Shown: in pieces, positions 38,338 through 49,730 of the stretch | How the letters are laid out: each line of letters opens with the position of its first letter | Position numbering within the stretch: the first letter of the stretch is position 1 | From: Hyperoodon ampullatus | Taxonomy: Eukaryota; Chordata; Mammalia; Artiodactyla; Ziphiidae | NCBI GenBank assembly: GCA_949752795.1 | Contig: OX457064.1 | Location: forward strand, 39,986,368 to 40,050,367 | DNA length: 64,000 nucleotides | Direction of reading: 5' to 3' | The notes under the pieces: model-generated | Databases searched by the model: none | Told to the model about the DNA's origin: nothing | Seen by the model: the letters and a program-made list of their open reading frames with translations, nothing else | Translations under genes and position numbers: made by a program

Positions 38338-38539
38338 AAAGCTATCCCAAATTAAGGCAAGGGGACAGAGCTTTGCATCTTCACGGTCACTGGCTATAAG
38401 TTGCTCCCCTGGAAGAGTTTACAACAAAGGTTAAGGCACTCTCTGCGGTAGCTGAGGAAATTCACAGCAAAGGATGTATCAGTGAGCTCTCAGCAGCCTG
38501 TTTTCCCAGCAGCTGCGGGTGGTGTGTCAGCCCTATAGA

Positions 38540-39313
38540 GGGTATCTGAGTGAAGCACCATGTAATAATTATAGTTTATTACCAAGTGGTAGAGATCCAC
38601 CAACATCTTCTGGTAAGTTTTTCCTATCTGGGAGCAGCTCCTTCAGGGTTCTTATTGACCTTTCCTGGGAAACTTACAAGAAAAGGGCTATAGGATGAAC
38701 CACAGTTACTTCGTGTGACCTCTTAGCAGTAACTAATACTCATCACCCTGCTCCACCACACATTCCACATTTTCCTCATTGTCAGCTAACGCCTTTGCTT
38801 GCTAGGTGGTTTTCCTGGTAGAGTGAATGAGATCTTTGTCCCTGAAGGATCTGAGTCCCTAGTTACCATGCTCTTCTCCGACAATGACTGCTGTACTTGT
38901 TCATTATTATTAAAACTGGTCAGGGAAGCAGTGAGATACCCCAGTGAATCCCTTGAGCACAAAATATGTTCACTCCCATTTTGCAGCGTGATGCTTAGGG
39001 TGGGTTTCTTACCAAGATGCCTGTCGGGACGGTGATTCTCTATTTTTCCTGATGTTTTCTTGGTACAAGGAGTCTGAAGTTACTGGACAGCAACTTTCAA
39101 GTTGAAAGTTGAGTGGGACTCTTACTGTGTCCCTGGTAACACAGGGAGCCCAAATTTTCCCAGTGGGTCATTGGGAGTGATAAGAAGTGGGGCAATTGCT
39201 ACCTCCAACTCTTTGGTTCCCAGTCTCCTGTGTTTGAGATATTGAGGACAAACCAACATATAAAGTTCCTTGACTTGGGGTATATACTGTGTCTTGGAGG
39301 ATGGCACCCCTCC
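38540..39313 (-). pseudogene. ERV-L-like provirus, 3' internal part
   Basis: On the minus strand this segment carries fragments resembling the region that follows the integrase in ERV-L type endogenous retroviruses. The clearest piece is the antisense open frame within 39122-39313, with the ordered words AIAPLLITPNDPLGKF. Further pieces toward 38900 are broken by stops and frameshifts. It is an old, inactive copy. The identification rests on short remembered similarity only, so a profile search would be decisive. Confidence 0.6.
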
Positions 39314-39318
39314 ATCTC

Positions 39319-39708
39319 TGTTACAGGCTGAATTGTGTCCCCCTCCCAAATTCATATTTTGAAGTCATAAACCTCAGTATCATATAATGTGACTGTATTT
39401 GGAGACAGGGGCTTTAAAAAGGTGATTAACTTAAAATGAGGCCTTATCCAACCTGGTGTCCTTATAAAAAGGGGAAATTTTGACAAAAAAAGTGACACCA
39501 GGGGTGTGCTTGCACAGAGAGATAACTATGCGAAAAGACAGCAAGAAGGTGGCTATCTGCAAGCCAAGGAAGAGGCCTCAGGAGAAACCAAATCTGCCAC
39601 TATCTTTACTTTGACTTCCAGCCTCTAGAACTGAGAGAAAATAAATTTCTGTTGTTTAAGCCACTTAGGCTGTGGCATTTGTTATGAGAGCCCTAGCAAA
39701 GTAATACA
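39319..39708 (+). mobile_element. solo MaLR-type LTR (MLT1-like)
   Basis: A 390-bp element starts TGTTACAGGCTGAATTGTG and ends GCAAAGTAATACA. It contains the poly(A) region AGAAAATAAATTTCTGTTG followed by TTTAAGCCAC, typical of mammalian apparent LTR retrotransposons. Likely 5-bp target duplications flank it (ATCTC at 39314-39318, CTCTC at 39709-39713, one mismatch). It is inserted in the opposite orientation inside the ERV-L-like sequence. Confidence 0.78.
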
Positions 39709-39713
39709 CTCTC

Positions 39714-41345
39714 AAACCAAACTGATGCATATGATCAGCTACATATTTAAGAGGCCCATTCCACCATTCAGCAGGTCAGTAACTTCTGGGTGGTTTTATA
39801 TATTATAGGCCCAGTGGATCCCATGGTCATGTGCCCACTGCCATACCTTGGTTGCTATAAAGTTAGTCCCTTTGTTCAAGGCATAGGCACACAGGATGCT
39901 ATGTCAGTAGATAATACAATTTTCTGTATGTCTTCAGATAGAGAGGATGACCAAGTCTTTGTGGGTAGGAAGGGCAAATGTATAAGCAGTGTATGAATTT
40001 GACTTGCTCATCTTTCCAGGTGGGAGAAGTGTAATCAACTCTCCACCAAGTGGTTGGCTAGTTTTCTCTAGGGCTGGCATCATATGAGACTCAGCATTGG
40101 TATCTGTTTTGGCCAGTTAAACATTCAGCGGGGGCAGCCCATGTGTAACCTCCATCTCCGCCATCACAGCATCTCCATTATTCTCCCCTTGTCCCAGTAC
40201 TGGGGTGACCAATGACAACAACTGGCTATCTTTAACAGTTTTAGTCATTATCTCTACCTTTTTACTTAGTTTCTCTTCTAGGGTTTATGCTCTCTAGTGG
40301 GCAATAACATGCAATACAAATATCTTCACACGCTATGCTTACTGCCGTAGGTCCATCCACATTCCCCTTTCCTCAATTAGTTTACATCGTATAATTAAGA
40401 CATACCCTTCTTGGATGCCTATTTTGTCTACAGTGATATTGTGTTTAATTAGAATTCTCCATACCTCTCTCACTGTAGCCCTGGCTACCATTGTGCTGTT
40501 CATTGTGAAAGTTGCACCCGCCATTGCATCCAATGGCTAAGCACTGCCACCTGGGCTCCTCTCATTCTATCATCCCATCATCCCCATCACGATCATGAAG
40601 CCCAGACTAGGAGCAGAATGTCTTACTATCAGCTATTGCCTATGGAAGAAATCCTCCCCTGAACTTCCCAATGACGCTGCTGCTCCTCTCACTAGGCATG
40701 CCTAATTTATTTGGTAAATGGAATGTTCCCTAGGCCCTCTCATGGAACCTATTCAACTGGTATGTCTGCCAGCCTCAGGTAGTATATCTACTATATAAAG
40801 TTTATTTCCAGGAGACTTTTAAACTCTTACTCCACTACCACTACAGCAGTTCTGACACTGATACTTCACTTAGGGAAGACCATCGATTTTTTTTTACAAG
40901 TTTCCAGGAGTCACCTGAGCCATGTATTAGTACCATCTCCTGGGATCCTTGTCAGACTTTTAAATCTTATTCCACAGAAAACTACCCCACATCAATAAAC
41001 TTTTCCTTATCAGATGTGTTTCTGCTTCCCTGAGCACATCTCAGAATCCCATTCTATACATTCTCTCCCTGCTCTTGCTGGTAGTGCATATATCAGCCAG
41101 ATCCTGGATCTTCTTCAGTGTAGAGCCCCTCTCCTTCCTTGGCAGATCAGGCTCAAGTTCCTGTTCAGGCTATGCTGGTATTTGACTTTTTTTGATATGG
41201 TTATTGAAATAGTTGCCAGGATGGTAGGTGGGAGGAGATCTTTGGAGATGTAAGTGTCATCTTACAAAGCATCTGCCTTACTTGAGGCCTCCACACAATC
41301 TTCAAGCAAGGGAGCCACTAAATTCTAATAAAAAAGAGTGTATGG
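39714..41345 (-). pseudogene. ERV-L-like pol remnant (integrase and upstream)
   Basis: On the minus strand, from about 40060 down to 39730, scattered words in shifting frames match the core of a retroviral integrase: a DY.SPTW-like start near 40055, an ...GT.PWDP middle near 39830 and AEWWNGPLK near 39770. Stops and indels disrupt every frame. Higher coordinates (to about 41345) would be the more 5' part of pol, but I can recognise little there. The copy is old and cannot produce protein. Confidence 0.6.
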
Positions 41346-41420
41346 GAGACCTTCAAGATGGCAGAAGAGTAAGATGTGGAGATCACCTTCCTCCCCAAAA
41401 ATACATCAGAAATACATCTA

Positions 41421-41715
41421 TTGCAAACTTGGATTTTACCTGATGCAATTTCCTTTTTTTTAAAACATCTTTATTGGAGTATAATTGCTTTACAATGGTG
41501 TGTTAGTTTCTGCTTTATAACAAAGTGAATCAGTTATACATATACATATGTTCCCATATCAAAGTTTGCAAAAGAAAAGATTGGATATTTTGATATGTAA
41601 ATAAGAAGACATCATTTCTATAATGTGGATATTTTGATATATTGTGAGATTGCTCTGGGATAAAAAAAAGTTTTAAATTAGTAAAGATAAATTGATTTTA
41701 AAATTAAAAAAAAAA
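41421..41715 (+). mobile_element. retrocopy nested in the L1-B 5' UTR
   Basis: The L1 5' UTR is interrupted here and resumes after a perfect 13-bp duplication, AGAAATACATCTA (41408-41420 and 41716-41728). The insert ends in an A tail (41705-41715), so it was copied from RNA. It consists of 32 unique bases, an antisense L1 3' end with its own T run (about 41453-41560), and 140 unique AT-rich bases in which GGATATTTTGATAT occurs twice. It is probably a processed copy of a transcript from a locus that itself contains an antisense L1. Confidence 0.88.
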
Positions 41716-41728
41716 AGAAATACATCTA

Positions 41729-42740
41729 CATGTGGAACAGCTCCTACAGAACACCTACTGAATGCTGGCAGAAGACCTCAGACCTCCCAAAAGGCAATAA
41801 ACTCCCCACGTACCTGGGTAGGGCAAAAGAAAAAAGAAAAAACAGAGACAGAAGAATGGGGACGGGACCCGCACCAGTGGGAGGGAGCTGTGAAGGAGGA
41901 AAGGTTTCCACACACTAGGAATCCCCTTTGCGGGCGGAGACTGCGGGTGGTGGAGGGGGGAAGCTTCGGAGCCACGGAGGAGAGCGCAGCAACAGGGGTG
42001 CGGAGGGCAAAGCGGAGAGATTCCCGCACAGAGGATCGGTGCCAAGCAGCACTCAACAGCCTGAGAGGCTTGTCTGCTCAGCCGCCGGGGTGGGTGGGGG
42101 CTGGGAGCTGAGGCTCGGGTTCGGGCGGATCCTAGGGAGAGGACTGGGGTTGGCTGCGTGAACACAGCCTGAAGGGGGCTAGTGCGCCGCAGCTAGACAG
42201 GAGGGAGTCCGGGAAAGGTCTGGACCTCCCTAAGAGGCAAGAGACCATTGTTTCGGGGTGCGCGAGGAGAGGGGATTCAGAGCGCCGCCTAAACGAGCTC
42301 CAGAGACTGGCGCAAGCCGCGGCTATCAGCGCGGACCCCAGAGACAGGCATGAGACGCTAAGGCTGCTGCTGCCGCCACCAATAACCCTGTGTGCGAACA
42401 CAGGTCACTATCCACACCTCCCCTCCCGGGAGCCTGTGCAGCCCACCACTGCCAGGGTCCCGGGATCCAGGGACAACTTCCCCAGGAGAATGTACGGCGC
42501 GCCGCAGGCTGCTGCAACATCACGCTGGCGTCTGCCACCGCAGGCTTGCCCCGCATCCGTACCCATCCCTGAATCAGCTGCTCCTTTAACCCCGTCCTGT
42601 CTGAGCAAAGAACAGACGCCCTCAGGTGACCTACACGCAGAGGCGGGGCCAGATCCAAAGCTGAACCCCAGGAGCTGTGCAAACAAAGAAGACAAAGGGA
42701 AATCTCTCCCAGCAGCCTCAGGAGCAGAGGATTAAATCTC
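41729..42740 (+). promoter_or_regulatory. L1-B 5' UTR, CpG-rich internal promoter region
   Basis: From about 41860 to 42740 the sequence is much richer in CG dinucleotides than anything else in the window (for example near 41935-42130 and 42255-42330). In L1 elements this part acts as an internal Pol II promoter on the sense strand, often with an antisense promoter as well; that role is from knowledge of the family. Open frames on both strands here (up to 139 codons) reflect high GC content and are not genes. Confidence 0.7.
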
Positions 42741-43639
42741 CACAATCACCTTGATGTACCCTGCATCTGTGGAATACCTGAATAGACAACGAATCATCCC
42801 AAATTGAGGAGATGGACTTTGGGATCAACAATACATATATTTTTTTCCTTTTTCTCTTTTTGTGAGTGTGTATGTATATGCTTCTGTGTGTGATTTTTGT
42901 CTGTATAGCTTTGCTTTTACCATTTGTCCTAGGGTTCTGTCTGTCCGTTTTTTATTTTTATTTTTTTTAGTATAGTTTTCAGCACTTGTTACCATTGGTG
43001 AATTTGTTTTTTGGTTTGGTTGCTCTCTTCTTTTTAAATTACTTTTTAATTTTTAATAATTATTTTTTATTTTAATAACTTTATTTAATTAATTTATTTA
43101 TTTTTCTTTTTTTCTTTCTTTTTTTCTCTCTCTTCTTCTGAGCCATGTGGCTGACAGGGTCTTTGTGCTCCAGCCGGTGTCAGGCCTGAGCCTCTGAGGT
43201 GCGAGAGCCCAATTCAGGACACTGGTCCACCAGAGACCTCCCAGCTCCACATAATATCAAACAGTGAAATCTCCCAGAGATCTCCATCTCAACACCAAGA
43301 CCCAGCTCCACTCAACGACCAGCAAGCTCCAGTGCTGGACACCCTATGCCAAACAACTAGCAAGAAAGGAACACAACACCACCCACTAGCACAGAGGCTG
43401 CCTAAAATCATAATAAGGTCACAGACACCCCAAAACACACCACTGGACATGGACCTGCCCACCAGAAAGACAAAATCCAGCCTCACCCACCAGAACACAG
43501 GCACTAGTCCCCTCCACCAGGAAGCCTACACAACCCACTGAACCAATCTTAGCCACTGGGGGCAGACACCAAAAAACAATGGAAACTACAAAACTGCAGC
43601 CTGCGAAAAGGAGACCCCAAACACAGTAAGTTAAGGAAA
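42741..43639 (+). other. L1-B 5' UTR, distal part
   Basis: After the CpG-rich part there is a T-rich stretch (about 42838-43135, with long TTTTTATTTT runs), then a C- and A-rich stretch up to the ORF1 start. The same order is expected for cetacean L1 5' UTRs. No separate gene. Confidence 0.7.
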
Positions 43640-44532
43640 ATGAGAAGACAGAGAAACACACAGCAGGTGAAAGACCAAGGCACAAACCTACCACACCAAA
43701 CAAATGAAGAGGAAATAGGCAGTATACCTGAAAAAGAATTCAGAGTAATGATAGTAAAGATGATGAAAATCTTGGAAATAGAATGGAGGAAATATAAGAA
43801 ATGTTTAACAAGGATCTAGAAGAACTAAAGGGCAAACAAACAATGATGAACAACACAATAAATGAAATGAAAAATTCTCTAGAAGGAATGAATAGCAGAA
43901 TAACTGAGGCAGAAGAATGGATAACTGACCTGGAAGATAAAATAGTGGAAATAACTACCACAGAGCAGAATAGAGAAAAAAGAATGAAAAGAATTGAGGA
44001 CAGTCTCAGAGACCTCTGGGACAACATTAAACGCACCAACATTTGAATGATAGGGGTCCCAGAAGAAGAGGAGAAAAAGAAAGGTACTGAGAAAATATTT
44101 GAAGAGATTATAGTTGAAAACATCCCTAATATGGAAAAGGAAATAGTTAATCAAGTCCAGGAAGCGCAGAGCGTCCCATCAAGGATAAATCCAAGGAGAA
44201 ACACACCAAGACACATATTAATCAAACTATCAAAAATTAAATACAAAGAAAAAATATTAAAAGCAGCAAGGAAAAAACAACAAATAACATACAAGGGAAT
44301 TCCCATAATGTTAACAGCTGATCTTTCAGCAGAAACTCTACAAGCCAGAAAGGAGGGGCAGGACATATTTAAAGTGATGAAAGGGAAAAACCTACAACCA
44401 AGATGACTCTACCCAGCAAGGATCTCATTCAGATTCGACGGAGAAATTAAAACCTTTACAGACAAGCAAAAGCTAAGAGAATTCAGCACCACCAAACCAG
44501 CTTTACAACAAATGCTAAAGGAACTTCTCTAG
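43640..44532 (+). pseudogene. L1-B ORF1 remnant (ORF1p)
   Basis: The ATG at 43640 starts a frame with basic N-terminal residues followed by the coiled-coil segment. A frameshift near 43785 leads to the frame that is open at 43801-44046, which ends at a TGA at 44044-44046 where an arginine codon CGA is expected (a CpG transition). It resumes to another TGA at about 44404 and can be followed to the TAG at 44530-44532. ORF1p binds L1 RNA as a trimer. The breaks are few, suggesting moderate age. Confidence 0.85.
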
Positions 44533-44590
44533 GCAGGAAACACAAGAGAAGGAAAAGACCTACAAAAACAAACCCCAAACAACTAAGAAA

Positions 44591-47500
44591 ACGGTAACAG
44601 GAACATACGTATGGATAATTACATGTAAATGCATTAATAGCTCCAACGAAAAGACACAGACTGGCTGAATGGATACAAAAACAAGACCAGTACATACACT
44701 GTCTACAAGAGACCCACTTCAGACCTAGGGACACATACAGACTGAAAGTGATGGGATGGAAAAAGATATTCCATGCAAACGGAAATCAAAAGAAAGCTGG
44801 AGTAGCAGTTCTCATATCAGACAAAATAGACTTTAAAATAAAGACTATTACAAGAGACAAAGAAGGACATTACATAATGATCAAGGGATCAATCCAAGAA
44901 GAAGATATAACAATTGTAAATATTTATGCACCCAACACAAGAGCACCTCCATACATAAGGCAAATGCTAAGAGCCATAAAGGGGAAATCGACAGTAACAG
45001 AATCATAGTAGGGGACATTAACACCCCACTTTCACCAATGGACAGATCATCCAAAATGAAAATAAATCAGAAAACACAAGCTTTAAATGATACATTGAAC
45101 AAGATGGACTTAATTGATATTTATAGGACATTCCATCCAAAAACAACAGAATACACTTTCTTCTCAGTGCTCATGGAATATTCTCCAGGATAGATCATAT
45201 CTTGGGTCACATGTTGAGCCTTGGTAAATTTAAGAAAATTGAAATTGTATCAAGTATCTTTTCTGGCCACAATGCTGTAAGGCTAGATATCAATTACAGG
45301 AAAAAATCTGTAAAAAATACAAACACATGGAGGCTAAACAATAGACTACTTAATAATGAAGAGATCACTGAAGAAATCAAAGAGGAAATCAAAAAATACC
45401 TAGAAACAAATGACAATGAAAACATGACAACCCAAAACCTTTGGGATGCAGCAAAAGCAGTTCTAAGAGGGAAGTTTATAGCAATACAGTCCTACCTTAA
45501 GAAACAGGAAACATCTCAAATAAACAACCTAACCTTATACCTGAAGTAATTAGAGAAAGAAGAACAAAAACCCCCAAAGTTAGCAGAAGGAAAGAAATCA
45601 TAAAGATCAGATCAGAAATAAATGAAAAAGAAATGAAGGAAACAATAGCAAAGATGAACAAAACTAAAAGCTGGTTCTTTGAGAAGATAAACAAAATTGA
45701 TAAACCACTAGCCAGACTCATCAAGAAAAAAGGGAGAAGACTCAAGTAAATAGAATTAGAAATGAAAAAGGATAAGTAACAACTGACACTGCAGAAATAC
45801 AAAGGATCATGCGACATTACTACCAGCAACTATATGCCAGTAAAATGGACAACCTGGAAGAAATGGACAAATTCTTAGAAAAGCACAACCTTCTGAGACT
45901 GAACCAGGAAGAAATAGAAAATATAAACAGAACAATCACAAGCACTGAAATTGAAACTGTGATTAAAAACCTTCCAACAAACAAAAGCCCAGGACCAGAT
46001 GACTTCACAGGCGAATTCTATCAAACATTTAGAGAAGAGCTAACACCTATCTTTCTCAAACTCTTCCAAGATATAGTAGAGGGAGGAATACTCCCAAACT
46101 CATTCTACGGGGCCACCATCACCCTGATACCAAAACCAGACAAAGATGTCACAAAGAAAGAAAACTACAGGCCAATATCACTGATGAACATAGATGCAAA
46201 AATCCTCAACAAAATACTAGCAAACAGAATCCAACAGCACATTAAAAGGATCATACACCATGATCAAGTGGGGTTTATCCCAGGAATGCAAGGATTCTTC
46301 AATATACACAAATCAATCAATGTGATACACCATATTAACAAATTGAAGAATAAAAACCATATGATCATCTCAATAGATGCAGAAAAAGCTTTCAACAAAA
46401 TTCAACACGCATTTATGATCAAAACTCTCTTGAAAGTAGGCATAGAGGGAACTTATCTCAACATAATAAAGGCCATATATGACAAACCCAAGCCAACATC
46501 ATTCTCAATGGTGAAAAACTGAAACCATTTCCACTAAGATCAGGAACACGACAAGGCTGCCCACTCTCACCACTATTATTCAACATAGTTTTGGAAGTTT
46601 TAGCCACAGCAATCAGAGAAGAAATATAAATAAAAGGAATCCAAATCAGAAAATAAGAAGTAAAGTTGTCATTGTTTGCAAATGACATGATAGAATACAT
46701 AGAGAATCCTAAAGATGCTACCAGAAGACTACTAGAGCTAATCAATAAATTTGGTAAAGTAGCAGGATACAAAATTAATGCACAGAAATCTCTTGCGTTC
46801 CTATACACTAATGATGAACACTCTGAAAGTGAAATTAAGAAAACACTCCCATTTACCATTGCAACAAAAAGAATAAAATACCTAGGAATAAACCTACCCA
46901 AGGAGACAAAAGACCTGTATGCAGAAAACTATGACACTGATGAAAGAAATTAAAGATGATACAAACAGATGGAGAGATATACCATGCTCTTGGATTGGAA
47001 GAATCAACGTTGTGAAAATGGATATACTACCTATAGCAATCTACAGATTCAATGCAATCCCTATCAAACTACCAATGGCATGTTTTGCAGAACTAGAATA
47101 AAAAATTTCACAAGGTGTATGGAAACACAAAAGACCCCGAATAGCCAAAGCAATCTTGACAAAGAAAACGGAGCTGGAGGAATCAGGCTCCCTGACTTCA
47201 GACTATACTACCAAGCTACAGTAATCAAGACAGTCTGGTACTGGCACAAAAACAGAAATATAGATCAATGGAACAGGATAGAGAGCCGAGAGAGAAACCC
47301 ACGCACATGTGGTCACCTTATTTTTGATAAAGGAGGCAAGAATATACAGTGGAGAAAGACAGACTCTTCAGTAAGTGGTGCTGAGAAAACTGGACAGCTA
47401 CATATAAAGGAATGAAATCAGAACACTCCTTAACACCATACACAAAAATAAACTCAAAATGGATTAAAGACCTAAATGTAAGGCCAGACACTATAAAACT

Positions 47501-48394
47501 CTTAGAGGAAAACAGAGGCAGAATAATCTATGCCACAAATCACAGCAAGATCCTTTTTGACCCACCTTCCAGAGAAATGGAAATAAAAACAAAAATTAAA
47601 ATATGGGACCTAATGAAACTTAAAATCTTTTGCACAGCAAAGGAAACCATAAACAAGACGAAAAGACAACCCTCAGAATGGGGGAAAATATTTGCAAATG
47701 AAGCAACTGACAAAGGATTCATCTCCAAAATTCACAAGGAGCTCATGAAGCTCAGTATCAAAAAAAACAAACAACCCAATCCAAAATTGGCAGAAGATCT
47801 AAATAGACATTTCTCCAGAAAAGATATAGAGATTGCCAACAAACACATGAAAGAATGCTCAGCATCATTAATCATTAGAGAAATGCAAATCAAAACTATA
47901 ATGAGGTGTCACATCACACCAGTCAAATGGCCATCATCAAAAAATCTACAAACAATAAATTCTGGAGAGGGTGTGGAGAAGAGGGAACCCTCTTGCACTG
48001 TTGGTGGGAATGTAAATTGATACAGCCACTATGGAGAACAGCATGGAGGTTCCTTAAAAAAAATAAACATAGAACTACCATACGACCCAGCAATCCCACT
48101 CCTGGGCATATACCCTGAAAAAAACATAATTCAAAAAGAGTCATGTACCGCAATGTTCATCAGAGCTCTATTTATAGTACCCAGGACATGGCAGCAACGT
48201 AAGTGTCCATCAACAGATGAATGGATAAAGAAGATGAGGCACATATATACTATGGAATATTACTCAGGCATAAAAGGAAACGAAATTGAGTTATTTGTAG
48301 TGAGGTGCATGGACCTAGAGTCTGTCATACGAGTGAAGTAAGTCAGAAAGAGAAAAACAAATACAGTTTGCTAACACGTATATATGGAATCTAA
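44591..48394 (+). pseudogene. L1-B ORF2 remnant, catalytic box changed
   Basis: The expected start codon at 44591 is ACG. The endonuclease domain covers roughly 44591-45300, the reverse transcriptase about 45950-46950 and the C-terminal region to the TAA at 48392-48394. The largest open piece is 237 codons (45809-46522). At the catalytic box of the reverse transcriptase, 46675-46686 reads FAND where FADD is intact in L1-A; a single G to A change replaces the first aspartate, so catalysis would be lost. Several frameshifts (for example near 45005, 45550 and 46490) also inactivate it. Confidence 0.88.
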
Positions 48395-48764
48395 AAAAAA
48401 AAAAAGGTTATGAAGAACATAGGGGCAGGACGAGAAGAAAGACACAGACATAGAGAATGGACTTGAGGGCATGGGGAGGGGGAAGGGTAAGCTGGGACGA
48501 ATTTAGAGAGTGGCAAGGACATATATACACTACCAAATGTAAAATAGATAGCTAGTGGGAAGCCGCTGCATAGCACAGGGGAATCAGCTCGGTGCTTTGT
48601 GACCACCTAGAGGGGTGGGATAGGGAGGGTGGGAGGGAGGCAGATGCAAGAGGGAGGGGATATGGGGATATATGTATATGTACAGCTGGTTCACTTTGTC
48701 ATAAAGCAGAAACTAACACACCACTGTAAAGCAATTATACTCCAATAAAGATGTTAAAAAAAAA

Positions 48765-48845
48765 TACTTAGAGCTGATGATCTTGAGGAGTTACGCTGTA
48801 TCTGTACCAGCTATATTAAAAACAGAAGCCAAAAAAAAAAAAAAA
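48765..48845 (+). other. L1-B 3' transduced segment
   Basis: After the normal L1 end and a nine-A tract come 66 bases that match no other L1 copy in the window, with the poly(A) signal ATTAAA at 48815-48820, then A15 and the target-site duplication. The segment was therefore carried along when transcription read through the L1's own signal at its source locus. Confidence 0.85.
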
Positions 48846-48855
48846 GAGTATATGG

Positions 48856-49454
48856 TCAATTTTGCAGGTCCAGTAGGTTCAGAGGAATTTGGGAATGCAA
48901 AGTTCTCAAGAGTATTCATTTAGAAATCCTTATTCCATATCTGAGGGTCCCCTCTTTTCCTGTTTGGGCTCTGACCTTGGCATAGAAGACCTGCTGGCTG
49001 AGAATGCAGCCTTAACGGAAGCTCTGTTATTCTTAGGATGAAGTCATGTATCTGATTCTCTGCTCTGTCCTCCTTCCGCAACATGTGATTAGGGTTTCTT
49101 TAAATGAGGCCCAGGAGCTTTTACATTTTGCATTAAATTGGGGACTAATTACTCTGAGCCTGACATCTCTTTTCAACGAATCACTGGAACTCATCAACAG
49201 CCACCTCCTTCCATAGGCATTACAGCTAACTAATTTGCTCATCCCTCCCATGTGCCAGAAATATTATAGTTGATCTTGTACCCTCCCACTGGTATTCTAT
49301 CCCAGTTTAGCACCAGTGAATGCTTATTTCAAACCACAGCACGCCAGATGCTATCCATTGCTCTTGCTGTGATGGTATCCTATTGCCACCCAGACACTGA
49401 GCAGCTCAGAATTAAGGTTTTCACTTTATAGCTGGCTTCCTAGGACCATTGTTG
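48856..49454 (-). pseudogene. probable ERV-L internal sequence, 5' side
   Basis: This 600-bp stretch continues the sequence that L1-B interrupted and lies between it and an LTR-like segment. I cannot recognise a specific protein part in it. Its assignment to the provirus comes from position and from the continuity across the L1-B target duplication, so it is inference. Confidence 0.4.
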
Positions 49455-49730
49455 ATACTATCTTAGGTTGGGTTCCCTGGAAACAAACTTTGAGAAAAAA
49501 AAGGTTGTGTTCTAAAAGTGTACTGGGAAGAGCTCTATGGAGATATCTGTGAAGCGGGGAAGACAGGATTGGACAGAGAGTGATGTTGACCCGGCATGCA
49601 ACTGAGGCTTCAATAAACCCTACAAGGACATCTGGACCTCAGTTCTCTCGAGGCAAAGGGCCAGACGTTTTTATCCCCACATAGGACATGCTATAGCCCT
49701 CTGAAGTGACTATTTTCAGTGAAAGACACA
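49455..49730 (-). mobile_element. possible ERV-L LTR fragment (MLT2-like)
   Basis: On the minus strand the segment ends with CCAGGGAACCCAACCTAAGA, which resembles the 3' end of MLT2-type LTRs that accompany ERV-L. It would be the 5' LTR of the minus-strand provirus. The other end is unclear. The call is tentative. Confidence 0.42.

Larger units (their letters stand above)
41346..48845 (+). mobile_element. L1-B: full-length L1 with 3' transduction
   Basis: A complete L1 starting GAGACCTTCAAGATGGCAG, with a GC-rich 5' UTR, ORF1, ORF2, a 3' UTR with G-rich tracts, and an A tail. A 16-bp target duplication with one mismatch, AAAAAAGAGTGTATGG at 41330-41345 and AAAAAAGAGTATATGG at 48840-48855, fixes its limits. 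Importantly, the downstream duplication lies after a second A tail: the canonical L1 end and first A tail are at 48756-48764, and 66 bases of non-L1 DNA follow. The 5' UTR is split by a nested retrocopy. Both ORFs are broken. It inserted into the ERV-L-like provirus. Confidence 0.93.

Noticed and set aside
41755..42745. several open frames of 77-139 codons on both strands
   Set aside because: They all lie in the GC-rich 5' UTR of L1-B, where stop codons are rare by composition. Overlapping frames on both strands make coding unlikely.
48600..48670. G-rich tracts as a possible regulatory G-quadruplex
   Set aside because: The same tracts occur at 53505-53560 in another L1 copy and are a normal feature of the L1 3' UTR, so they are not specific to this locus.
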